The notes under the pieces: generated by a model | The model's input: only the letters and a program-made list of their open reading frames with translations | What the model was told of the DNA's origin: nothing | Database searches by the model: none | Shown here: positions 8,886-16,020 of the stretch, piece by piece | How the letters are laid out: each line of letters starts with the position of its first letter | How positions within the stretch are numbered: position 1 is the stretch's first letter | DNA from: an uncultured Desulfovibrio sp. | GTDB taxonomy: Bacteria; Desulfobacterota; Desulfovibrionia; Desulfovibrionales; Desulfovibrionaceae | Direction: 5' to 3' | Assembly: GCA_947038175.1 (NCBI GenBank) | Contig: CAMQVJ010000009.1 | Location: forward strand, 1 to 51,324 | Length of the DNA stretch: 51,324 nucleotides | Program-made: the position numbers and the translations under genes

Positions 8886-8943
8886 TCGTGAACCAGCTTG
8901 TAACAAAAATAAAAATGTGGTAAAATTCAATATTGGTTCACGA
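8886..8943. promoter_or_regulatory. Inverted repeat upstream of the integrase gene
   Basis: TCGTGAACCA (8886-8895) and TGGTTCACGA (8934-8943) are perfect inverted copies 38 bases apart. They lie between the attachment repeat and the integrase start. They could be arm-type integrase or excisionase sites, or an operator pair. A different inverted repeat occupies the same place after the right attachment repeat. Confidence 0.5.
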
Positions 8944-9014
8944 CTAATTCTTTTTTATATAGAATAATCAGTCGGATAGGTATCTAATGAACGAAAATAA
9001 TCAAGGACGAATCT

Positions 9015-10211
9015 ATGAGACTTACTACAGTAATGGTTAAAGATTTAGCGATTAAGGAAAAACGCTATTTAGTGTCAGATGAAAATGGGCTGTGTCTTGA
9101 AGTTATGCCCTCAGGTAAAAAGATATGGCGATATAGATACTCGTTCACCTATAAAGAGTATAGAATGCTTATAGGTTCATTTCCTGAAATAAGTATTGCC
9201 GAAGCTCGAAAGAAACGAGATGAATTGAGAGTTTATGTGGCTAAAGGCATAAACCCAGCAGAAAAGAAAAAAGAAGAAAAAGCGCTAACCGATGGAAAAT
9301 ATCATTTTGAAAAAATTGCAAGAGAATGGGTACAAAAGTTTTCAATCAAGTGGAGTCAAGGGCACGCTGAACTTACTCTAACACGTCTTGAGCAAAACAT
9401 ATTTCCTTACCTTGGCAAAGAACCAATTAGCCAAATTACAGCACCCAAATTGCTAGAAGTGTTAAGATTGATTGAAAAGCGTGGGGCTCTTGAAACGGCA
9501 AAGCGTGTGCGTGGAATATGCTCAATGGTGTTTCGATATGCAATTGCTTCGGGATTAGCAGAACGAGATCCCGCTATAGATTTACAAGGAGCACTCACGC
9601 CACCACCTAAAAAGCATTTTGCAACCATCACCGACCCCAAAAAGGTAGGGCAACTTCTTCGAGATATGGAAAATTGCAAAGCATATTTTCCCGTTCATTG
9701 TGCATTGCAATTAGCCCCCCTCTTTTTTGTTCGTCCAGGGGAATTACGTCATGCAGAATGGGAAGAATTTGACTTTGATAAAAAAGAATGGCGCATTCCT
9801 GCCCATAAAATGAAAATGCGAACAACGCACATTGTGCCATTATCAAGCCAAGCTATTGCAATCCTAAACACACTCAAACCGCTCACAGGTGTTGGACAAT
9901 ATGTTTTTCCTTCGGTTCGCACACAAAGCCGTCCCATGTCAGAAAACACCATCACGGTAGCCCTGAGACGCATTGGTTATGCACAAGGGGAAATGACAGG
10001 GCATGGCTTCCGCTCAATGGCTTCTACCTTACTAAATGAACAAGGCTGGAATAGAGACGCCATCGAACGCCAACTAGGGCACTCTGAACGTGACAGCGTT
10101 AGAGCTGCTTATAACTATGCAGAATTTTTGCCCGAACGTAGAGAGATGATGCAAGCATGGGCAGATTATTTGGAAAATCTAAAGAACCCTAAACATGAAT
10201 TGGAGGAATAA
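9015..10211 (+). CDS. Tyrosine-type site-specific integrase
   Basis: A 398-residue phage-P4-like integrase. The N-terminal DUF4102-type DNA-binding segment (KEKRYLVSDENGLCLEVMPSGKKIWRYRYSF...ISIAEARKKRDE) is followed by a core-binding SAM-like domain and the catalytic domain. The catalytic residues are visible as Arg in FFVRPGELRHAEW, His-x-x-Arg in TGHGFRSMAST, His in LGHSERDSVRAAYN and the nucleophilic Tyr in that last segment. It begins 137 bp from attL and reads away from ssrA, as usual for islands integrated at tmRNA. Its C-terminal tail sequence recurs in pieces at 10915-10970, 29148-29271 and (an internal part) at 32127-32190. Confidence 0.95.
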   Translation: MRLTTVMVKDLAIKEKRYLVSDENGLCLEVMPSGKKIWRYRYSFTYKEYRMLIGSFPEISIAEARKKRDELRVYVAKGINPAEKKKEEKALTDGKYHFEKIAREWVQKFSIKWSQGHAELTLTRLEQNIFPYLGKEPISQITAPKLLEVLRLIEKRGALETAKRVRGICSMVFRYAIASGLAERDPAIDLQGALTPPPKKHFATITDPKKVGQLLRDMENCKAYFPVHCALQLAPLFFVRPGELRHAEWEEFDFDKKEWRIPAHKMKMRTTHIVPLSSQAIAILNTLKPLTGVGQYVFPSVRTQSRPMSENTITVALRRIGYAQGEMTGHGFRSMASTLLNEQGWNRDAIERQLGHSERDSVRAAYNYAEFLPERREMMQAWADYLENLKNPKHELEE

Positions 10212-10213
10212 AT

Positions 10214-10906
10214 ATGGATATTGTAGAAACTGTTAAGCTTGCTGCAACTAAGTTTTATAAAGAATTAAATGAAGATCCAAATGGAAGTTCTCGTTCATGG
10301 GAGCATTGCTATTCTGTATTCTATAAAGCACGGCAAAAACAAATTTCAGATGATGATATTGATTTTCTTTCTTTGCATTTAGCATTTTATCTTGCAAGTT
10401 GGGGTATGTATCGTGGTTCATCATTCTTATTACAAAAAGATTATCAAACACATAAACCTGTTGTTAGGGAAATATTACTTAAAAAATATGACCCTCTATT
10501 TGGCATTAAATGTAGCGAATTTAAAGACCTTAAAAATAGAGAATTACTCAAAGATATAGAAATATATCTAAAAGATTTTTTTAATCCCATTAGAGCTTCA
10601 GTAAAGAAAAAAACAATTCATAATGATATATCAGAAATACTTATTACTAAAATTCTAATAGGAACATTAGGATGTGTTCCTGCCTATGATAGGTATTTTG
10701 TTGAAAGTATAAGAAAACATAAAATTACATCAGGCACATATAGTGTCGAATCAATCCGCAAGTTAGCAGCGTTCTACGAAGAGAATGAGAAAGAATTTGA
10801 AGCTATACGTGTGAATATGAAAGTCGGTGATATGCCTTACCCACAAATGAAAGTATTGGATATGGGCTTTTGGAATATGGCGTTTGATGCTGAGAAGATA
10901 GTTTGA
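10214..10906 (+). CDS. Hypothetical protein encoded with the integrase
   Basis: A 230-residue soluble protein that I do not recognise. It starts 2 bases after the integrase stop with a strong TGGAGGAATAAAT ribosome binding site, so it is co-transcribed. The sequence is mainly helical, with a central aromatic stretch (FYLASWGMYRGSSFLLQ) and an acidic C-terminus. There are no transmembrane segments or catalytic motifs I can name. It is more AT-rich than the integrase, suggesting separate ancestry. Confidence 0.8.
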   Translation: MDIVETVKLAATKFYKELNEDPNGSSRSWEHCYSVFYKARQKQISDDDIDFLSLHLAFYLASWGMYRGSSFLLQKDYQTHKPVVREILLKKYDPLFGIKCSEFKDLKNRELLKDIEIYLKDFFNPIRASVKKKTIHNDISEILITKILIGTLGCVPAYDRYFVESIRKHKITSGTYSVESIRKLAAFYEENEKEFEAIRVNMKVGDMPYPQMKVLDMGFWNMAFDAEKIV

Positions 10907-10914
10907 ATTTATAT

Positions 10915-10970
10915 TTTTGTCCGAACGCAGAGAGATGATGCAAACATGGGCAGATTATTTGGAGGAATTA
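10915..10970 (+). pseudogene. Fragment of integrase C-terminal coding sequence
   Basis: The bases around 10919-10966 translate as SERREMMQTWADYLEEL. They nearly match the integrase tail PERREMMQAWADYLENL encoded at 10131-10180, including at the DNA level. The fragment sits between two unknown genes and overlaps the upstream region of the next one. It is a leftover of an insertion or recombination event that placed new cargo right behind an integrase gene. Confidence 0.75.
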
Positions 10971-10984
10971 AAAAGGAGCTAGTT

Positions 10985-11794
10985 GTGTATAAATTTAAAA
11001 TTAGTGGGTTTGAGTTTATCCCCCTTTATTTAGAATCGAGTAAACTCATTGGAATTTTTGACTTAATGTTGCGATGGAAATGTGACTCAGCATTGAAAAT
11101 TGCATATTTAGCCCATAACAAAAAAGCAACAGCTTTATTTCATACTGGTCGTGTAGGAAAAGACCAAAATGATTTAGAAACGATTGAATGCTTTCAATTG
11201 TTAAGCTATGGAAGAAATTATGAAGGATATATCGAAGAATTTAATCAGATTTTTTTCTTTAAAAGTGATGTTTTTAAAGCTGAAAAAGAAGATGCATGGT
11301 TAACATTTATAGATAATGGTGCAAGCATTAAAAATGAGCGCATATCTACTGACAATAATGCTCATTTTCTTGCTAGAAATGTAATTTATGCTTTATGTAG
11401 CTATACAAAAGAAATATACGATATTCGCCACCATATGGGTACGAACCACGCCTATTCTCAAGACGATTGGTTTCAAGAGATAGAAGAAAAAAGTAAAACC
11501 TTACCTGTTATTGGAAAGAATTTTTTAAAAGTTGACTATTTAAAAGGTTATCAAGGCGATGATTTTTCGGTTATAGGGAATTTTGAAGAAGCCAAAAAAT
11601 ATGTGGCTAGTCATCCACCCAAAAATCGTGCTGAATTAAAGATGATAATAATTAAACTAAAGCATGAATACAATCTTATGTACAAAGAAATTGCACAGCT
11701 TGTTTATATAGATTGGAAAAATGCTGAGGCAGAAACTCTAGAGAAACGCATTGGCAGAGCGCTCCAAGGATATTCAAAATATTTTCCTGAATAG
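10985..11794 (+). CDS. Hypothetical protein
   Basis: A protein of about 269 residues that I do not recognise. It starts at GTG 10985, which has AAAGGAG 8 bases upstream; the longer frame from ATG 10946 would translate integrase debris. The N-terminal half (YKFKISGFEFIPLYLESSKLIGIFDLML) looks like a compact beta-rich domain. The C-terminal region (MIIIKLKHEYNLMYKEIAQLVYIDW...ALQGYSKYF) looks like a helix-turn-helix or helical bundle. A perfect terminator follows after about 45 bp. Confidence 0.75.
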   Translation: MYKFKISGFEFIPLYLESSKLIGIFDLMLRWKCDSALKIAYLAHNKKATALFHTGRVGKDQNDLETIECFQLLSYGRNYEGYIEEFNQIFFFKSDVFKAEKEDAWLTFIDNGASIKNERISTDNNAHFLARNVIYALCSYTKEIYDIRHHMGTNHAYSQDDWFQEIEEKSKTLPVIGKNFLKVDYLKGYQGDDFSVIGNFEEAKKYVASHPPKNRAELKMIIIKLKHEYNLMYKEIAQLVYIDWKNAEAETLEKRIGRALQGYSKYFPE

Positions 11795-11839
11795 TTGTCC
11801 CTTTTTGTCCCTTGACTGTCCTCGTGCGGACAAGTCCAT

Positions 11840-11880
11840 AATAATCCCTAGAAGTCCAACTAGGGATTATTTTGTTTTTT
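11840..11880 (+). terminator. Strong rho-independent terminator
   Basis: AATAATCCCTAG (11840-11851) pairs perfectly with CTAGGGATTATT (11860-11871) around an 8-base loop, followed by TTGTTTTTT. It ends the integrase-linked transcript before the alpA-like gene. Confidence 0.88.
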
Positions 11881-11905
11881 AACGACCTGTAAACAAGGAG
11901 GGACT

Positions 11906-12130
11906 ATGTCTCAAAAAATTCAAAAAGAAAAAGGCAGTTTACCACAAGAAGGTTTTGTCAGATTACCACAAGTGCTTGCGGTGATTCCAGTTAGCAAGAC
12001 TCGATTTTGGCAAGGGATAAAAGATGGACGCTTTCCGGCACCTGTAAAACTTGGCACGAGAACAAGTGCATGGCGTGTAGAGGATATTAGAGCCCTCATA
12101 GCAAAGATTAATGCAGGAGAGTTAATATGA
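11906..12130 (+). CDS. AlpA-family DNA-binding regulator
   Basis: A 74-residue protein of the AlpA/excisionase winged-helix type. Its signature is VRLPQVLAVIPVSKTRFWQGIKDGRFPAPVKLGTRTSAWRVEDIRALI. Such proteins control excision or replication genes of P4-like elements. AAGGAGGGACT is a strong ribosome binding site. Its stop overlaps the ATG of the RepA-like gene (ATGA), so the two are translationally coupled. Confidence 0.9.
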   Translation: MSQKIQKEKGSLPQEGFVRLPQVLAVIPVSKTRFWQGIKDGRFPAPVKLGTRTSAWRVEDIRALIAKINAGELI

Positions 12131-13089
12131 ATAGCTCTCAAGGGCAAAATCAAAATACACTTGGAGCAATGCATCAGGCAAGGCTTTCTCAATTAATACC
12201 AGAACTGGTGGTGATTAACATGGCGGATTTTTTATCGATGGAATTGCCCGAGCGTGGGTTTTTATTACATCCTGTTATCCCAACGCAGGGAATTGTTATT
12301 TTGTATGCTCCAAGAGGGATTGGCAAAACCTTTGCGGCGTTAAGTATGTCTTTAGCGGTTGCAGGCGGTTTGTCGCTTTATAATTGGAGAGCGAGCAAAG
12401 GGAATAAGGTTCTGTATGTTGACGGTGAAATGCCTGCAATCGCTATGCAAGAACGTCTAAACGCTCTTGCTTGTGGAATGGCTGCACCCGAGCTTGCCAT
12501 GCAAAACCTATCCATACTCACCCCAGATATGCAGGCACGTTCTATGCCCGATTTATCGACCACGGATGGGCAAAGAAGCCTTGAGCCATTTCTTGATGGG
12601 GTAAACTTACTTGTGCTTGATAATATAGCAACCCTTTGCAGGACAGGTAAGGAGAACGAATCTCAATCGTGGCAATCTATGCAGAGTTGGCTTTTAGACC
12701 TTCGTAGACGAGGTATGGCGGTTCTGCTTGTGCATCACGCAGGGAAATCAGGCGATCAGAGGGGCACGTCCGCACGGGAAGATATTATGGATACTGTAAT
12801 CAGTTTACGTCGTCCAAAGATTTATAGTATGGCAGAAGGAGCACGCTTTCAAGTTCATCTCACAAAAGCACGAGGCATCACGGGCAAAGATGCTTCACCT
12901 TTTGAGGTTCACTTACAGGCAAAAGATAATCTCTTGCATTGGGATATTTTGGAAATAGCAGAAGCGGAAATGGAACAAGTTAAGAAGCTACTCGAAGAGG
13001 GATATAGCGTCCGAGAATGTGCCGAAGAAATGGGCATCTCAAAATCGAGCGCCCATCGATTTAAACAGCGAATAGAAGAAAATGGCTAG
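12127..13089 (+). CDS. RepA-like AAA ATPase (replicative helicase type)
   Basis: A 320-residue RecA-fold ATPase of the AAA_25/RepA group seen on plasmids and mobilizable islands. Walker A is APRGIGKT (about residues 61-68). The conserved strand KVLYVDGEMP follows, Walker B is LLVLDNIATL, and VLLVHHAGKSGDQRGTSAREDIMDTVI matches the RSF1010 RepA-type C-half. The last 30 residues form a helix-turn-helix (VRECAEEMGISKSSAHRFKQRI). It overlaps alpA and is followed at once by iteron-like repeats, which supports a role in replicating the excised element. Confidence 0.88.
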   Translation: MNSSQGQNQNTLGAMHQARLSQLIPELVVINMADFLSMELPERGFLLHPVIPTQGIVILYAPRGIGKTFAALSMSLAVAGGLSLYNWRASKGNKVLYVDGEMPAIAMQERLNALACGMAAPELAMQNLSILTPDMQARSMPDLSTTDGQRSLEPFLDGVNLLVLDNIATLCRTGKENESQSWQSMQSWLLDLRRRGMAVLLVHHAGKSGDQRGTSAREDIMDTVISLRRPKIYSMAEGARFQVHLTKARGITGKDASPFEVHLQAKDNLLHWDILEIAEAEMEQVKKLLEEGYSVRECAEEMGISKSSAHRFKQRIEENG

Positions 13090-13111
13090 GGCATATAAGT
13101 CTTATTTCTGA

Positions 13112-13146
13112 CTGTCCCAGCGTCCCTTTGCCTAGCACGGGGACAG
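13112..13146. repeat. Inverted repeat after the RepA-like gene
   Basis: ACTGTCCC (13112-13119) and GGGACAGT (13139-13146) are perfect inverted copies 19 bases apart. They lie between the RepA-like gene and the iteron-like repeats. They could be a weak terminator or part of an origin. Confidence 0.45.
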
Positions 13147-13180
13147 TGGGACAAAATAAGTTTACGAGAAAAACATCCCT

Positions 13181-13282
13181 ATTCTATGCAAAAAACATCC
13201 ACATTCTGTCAAAAGTGCTCATATTCTGTCAAAAATATCTGCATTCTGTCAAAAGCGCCCACATTATGATTCTATTATGGAG
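13181..13282 (+). repeat. Iteron-like 20-bp direct repeats, possible replication origin
   Basis: ATTCTGTCAAAA occurs at 13203, 13223 and 13243, exactly 20 bases apart. Degenerate units flank it at 13181 (ATTCTATGCAAA) and 13263 (ATTATGATTC). Equal helical-turn spacing right after a RepA-like ATPase gene is typical of plasmid iterons. There is no gene between 13090 and 13472. Confidence 0.65.
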
Positions 13283-13334
13283 TAAAAATTCTTTTTACAT
13301 CCCATCATAAAATATCATATGTGGTTAGTAGCAA

Positions 13335-13460
13335 GCCATGTTTTCGCTTCACTCAAACTGCTCGCTCCCCGCACTTTGTTTGGGGAGATTATGGAAAAAA
13401 CCAAATGGTATCGACTGCACAAGTGGTCTCACATTTAAAGAATTTAAACTCCAAAAAAGA
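13335..13460 (+). other. Possible oriT region upstream of mobC
   Basis: This non-coding stretch lies just before the mobilization genes. It contains an inverted repeat CTCCCC/GGGGAG (about 13365-13391) with an 11-base centre, then a stretch with few repeats. oriT regions normally sit here. No nic site can be named from sequence alone. Confidence 0.3.
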
Positions 13461-13472
13461 GGAGATGCGTTT

Positions 13473-13940
13473 ATGGATTTACTAGAAAATACACAGCATC
13501 AAAATATAGAATCAGAAACACCAGAAAGACGAAAAAGGCATAGAAAAGGAGGACGCCCTTGCACCGATATTTTACAGGTACGCCATAAAACCATAGGCGT
13601 TCGAGTTAACCAAGGCGAATGGGAAGAACTACGAAGAAAAGCAAATGCCATGCATCTTACGCCCTCCCATTGGCTTCGCTTGACAGGTTTGCAAAAGCGT
13701 TTGCCACCCGCTCCAGTGCCAGCAATAAACCGCCTTGCATACGCAAACTTATTGCGCTTATCGGTCAATCTTAACCAGTTGGTGAAAAACGTGCATATGG
13801 GAAAATCAGATGCTCCCATGCCTTTTTTATTGGAGCTAAAACAATCCGTATCAACGGTTCAAAATCAGCTCATGGGTTTAGGTGATGCCGTTGCTATCGA
13901 TATTGCAAAGGACAATAAGACAGCTCCCCATGATAGCTAA
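13473..13940 (+). CDS. MobC-like relaxosome accessory protein
   Basis: A 156-residue basic protein of the plasmid mobilization MobC type. An Arg/Lys-rich N-terminus (ERRKRHRKGGRP) precedes a ribbon-helix-helix-like segment (KTIGVRVNQGEWEELRRKANAMHLTPSHWLRLTGL). The helical region INRLAYANLLRLSVNLNQLVKNVH is the family hallmark. GAGGAG lies about 10 bases before ATG 13473, so the longer frame from 13338 is rejected. It overlaps the relaxase start by 11 bases. Confidence 0.82.
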   Translation: MDLLENTQHQNIESETPERRKRHRKGGRPCTDILQVRHKTIGVRVNQGEWEELRRKANAMHLTPSHWLRLTGLQKRLPPAPVPAINRLAYANLLRLSVNLNQLVKNVHMGKSDAPMPFLLELKQSVSTVQNQLMGLGDAVAIDIAKDNKTAPHDS

Positions 13941-14970
13941 AGCCATAAAAGGCAAAGGCTTTCGAGGTGCGATAGCCTATGACTTGCAAGAAGGTAAAAG
14001 CGTTTTACTTGAAACTAACATGGCAGCAGGCGAAAAGGGATGCGTGCAAGCTTTTTCAAAAGAATTTGGTGTAGTCCGTGCATTGCGTCCTAATTTGGAA
14101 AAAGCCGTTTGCCATGTGAGTTTAAGCTTGCACCCAAATGAAAAGTTGAACGATGACGACTGGTGCAAGGTTGCTCAAACGTGGCTAGAGGATATGGGAT
14201 ATAACAATAATCAATATATTGTGAGTCGCCATACAGACACCGAACACCCCCATATTCATATTTTGGTAAATCGTATTTCCCTTGATGGTTCTGTCGTGAG
14301 CGATTCTTATGACTACAAACGGCAAGAGGTGGTCATGCGAAAACTGGAAAAAGAACATGGACTGGTGCAAGTGCTGTCTAGCCATGAGGTTGGGCGAAAA
14401 GCCACAACAAAAGGCGAAGTAGAACACGCCTTACGCACCAATGAGCCTTCAGCACGAATGAAATTGCAAAATATTATAGACACAGCCCTTGCCCGTAATG
14501 CAAACACAAGCTTTCATGAATTTGCAGAAAATTTGCTAGTACAAGGGGTGGAAACAAAACTCAATAAAGCCAGTACAGAAACGGTGAGCGGGATTAGTTT
14601 TTCTTTGAATGGGGTTTCTTTCAAAGGGAGCAAACTTGGCAAAGCCTACACTTGGAACTCATTAAAAAATAGAGGTCTAATATATGAAAATGGACATATT
14701 ACGAGATATGAGCAGAACAAATCAAACACCAACAAAGAACAGTCAAACACAGAATACACAAATGGAGAACAACCAAATGCAATCACAAGCACCACTCAGC
14801 GAACAGGAAACCTTGGAAATGCGCCTTTCCCTTTTGAATCAACAAGAAAACCTGAAGCTGAAAAACAACGCCGAATTACTGAAAGCTTTGAGCGACTTGA
14901 ACAAGAACATCAAAGAAGCGAGCAAAGAAGTACAGAGAAGCGCCCACGAAGTCCGCAATTATCCCGTTGA
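13930..14970 (+). CDS. MobA/VirD2-type relaxase
   Basis: A relaxase of about 346 residues that would nick oriT and lead the strand during mobilization. From ATG 13930, the probable catalytic tyrosine is Tyr17 (GFRGAIAYDLQ). The metal-binding histidine cluster is HTDTEHPHIHILVNR at residues 101-115. A domain continues to about residue 255 (GVSFKGSKLGKAYTWNSLKNRG) and is followed by a Gln/Asn/Glu-rich polar tail. No primase domain is attached. The 3' third of the gene overlaps the mobB-like gene in another frame. Confidence 0.9.
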   Translation: MIAKAIKGKGFRGAIAYDLQEGKSVLLETNMAAGEKGCVQAFSKEFGVVRALRPNLEKAVCHVSLSLHPNEKLNDDDWCKVAQTWLEDMGYNNNQYIVSRHTDTEHPHIHILVNRISLDGSVVSDSYDYKRQEVVMRKLEKEHGLVQVLSSHEVGRKATTKGEVEHALRTNEPSARMKLQNIIDTALARNANTSFHEFAENLLVQGVETKLNKASTETVSGISFSLNGVSFKGSKLGKAYTWNSLKNRGLIYENGHITRYEQNKSNTNKEQSNTEYTNGEQPNAITSTTQRTGNLGNAPFPFESTRKPEAEKQRRITESFERLEQEHQRSEQRSTEKRPRSPQLSR

Positions 14971-15184
14971 GGTCATAGCCAAAAACACAACTCGCATGGA
15001 ACAATGCTTAATGCGATGCGAAGAATCGGCAAAAAAGGCGAGTATAGCATATGATAACGCAAGCGAACTTATAACGGATTATGAAAACTCTCTCACAAAA
15101 AATATCCTCTTTGGCGTACTTACGAGTTCCATTTTTGCAAGCCTTATGACTGGTATTATAGTGATATGGAGATTGAAAGGCTAA
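14684..15184 (+). CDS. MobB-like membrane protein overlapping the relaxase gene
   Basis: A 166-residue protein that starts inside the relaxase gene in a different frame and overlaps it by 287 bases. AGAGG sits 8 bases before ATG 14684. It has a Gln/Asn-rich head, a long coiled-coil stretch (residues about 40-130) and one C-terminal transmembrane segment (FGVLTSSIFASLMTGIIVIW). This organisation matches mobB nested in mobA of RSF1010-type plasmids, where MobB helps the relaxosome contact the conjugation machinery. The Gln-rich tail of the relaxase is the by-product of this frame sharing. Confidence 0.78.
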   Translation: MKMDILRDMSRTNQTPTKNSQTQNTQMENNQMQSQAPLSEQETLEMRLSLLNQQENLKLKNNAELLKALSDLNKNIKEASKEVQRSAHEVRNYPVEVIAKNTTRMEQCLMRCEESAKKASIAYDNASELITDYENSLTKNILFGVLTSSIFASLMTGIIVIWRLKG

Positions 15185-15212
15185 ACTCACTTCCCTAGAA
15201 ATACAAAAATAA

Positions 15213-15250
15213 AAAGCCAATGCTACGGCGATGTAGTGTTGGCTTTCTTG
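15213..15250 (+). terminator. Terminator of the mob operon
   Basis: AAAGCCAA (15213-15220) pairs with TTGGCTTT (15239-15246), with further pairing of CTAC with GTAG inside. It is placed 30 bp after the mobB-like stop. Confidence 0.65.
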
Positions 15251-15313
15251 GGATATACTGAATGGCGAAATTTTACCAATATAATTGAGAAATCTAAAAT
15301 AGTGTGTGAGTAA

Positions 15314-15547
15314 GGCAAACTAAACATTTCGGACGATTTTGTTGACGTCAACAAAACGATAGCAATGCCTAAAAGCACAAGTAAAGAAATAGACGACATC
15401 ATACTTTCACATTACGCCTGTTATTTGATTGTTATGAATGGCGACCCTCGCAAAGAAGTCATTGCACTCGGTCAAACTTATTTTGCTATCAAAACAAGGC
15501 AACGAGAGCGTGTTGAAAATTATGACGAACTGTTCAACTTTTCCTAA
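15314..15547 (+). pseudogene. Fragment of a DinD-like (DNA-damage-inducible protein D) gene
   Basis: The frame from 15314 reads GKLNISDDFVDVNKTIAMP and continues KSTSKEIDDIILSHYACYLIVMNGDP and EVIALGQTYFAIKTRQRE. This is the conserved middle of DinD/BRO-N-linked proteins. A stop lies immediately upstream and the end is truncated, so only about 75 of the roughly 280 residues remain. A 20-bp palindrome (15337-15356, centred on GACGTC) falls in the coding remnant and is probably coincidental. Confidence 0.7.
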
Positions 15548-15692
15548 AGATCCACAAGTTTCTAAGCATTTCTATCTAAATGCTCTCCTTAACCAAAGAA
15601 GTTGACATATTCTATAACTATATATAGGCTAGTGTATATTATTTATAGCAATGCTTATGGTTCATGTGTGATTTATGATAATGAGGTCAATC
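15548..15692 (+). promoter_or_regulatory. Promoter region of the hxs operon
   Basis: This AT-rich spacer contains TTGACA (15602-15607) followed by several TATA-like words (ACTATATATAGG, 15618-15628; GTATATTATTTATA, 15634-15647). No combination has ideal spacing. GAGG at 15683-15686 lies 6 bases before ATG 15693 and sets the start of hxsD. Confidence 0.4.
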
Positions 15693-16013
15693 ATGCAAAA
15701 TTCACCATTCAGTTTAAGTAATGAGAACTTAGAAGGAACTATAATTGCTAGCAAAGCTTCTTTTGAAGAGGAGGCGGTGCGTACAGCCTTAGGCAAATAT
15801 ACTCCTAATTATTATATTTCTTTTGTTCCCTGCAATGAATCAGATCTAAAAATTACGATTTCATGTAAAAAGTCAAATTCTCTACACATAAATTTTCTAA
15901 AAGAAATAATGAATGAATTGTTAGACCAACAAATTCGTCTAGATTTGCAAAATAAATTTGGCCATTTACGAGAATCTATTGTTAAGCATGCTTTTGAGCC
16001 TGTAAGATTATAG
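15693..16013 (+). CDS. hxsD: His-Xaa-Ser system protein HxsD
   Basis: A 106-residue partner protein of the His-Xaa-Ser peptide-modification system. Its size, its first position in the operon, and its C-terminal pattern (LLDQQIRLDLQNKFGHLRESIVKHAFEPV) match HxsD. It precedes the two radical SAM genes by 7 bp, the order D-B-C-A known for this system. Its role is not established; a peptide-recognition or scaffold role for the maturases is an inference. Confidence 0.82.
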   Translation: MQNSPFSLSNENLEGTIIASKASFEEEAVRTALGKYTPNYYISFVPCNESDLKITISCKKSNSLHINFLKEIMNELLDQQIRLDLQNKFGHLRESIVKHAFEPVRL

Positions 16014-16020
16014 GACTGTT

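Noticed and set aside
15337-15356. 20-bp palindrome as an operator
   Set aside because: It lies in the dinD remnant where the bases encode conserved residues (FVDVNKT), so chance is likely.
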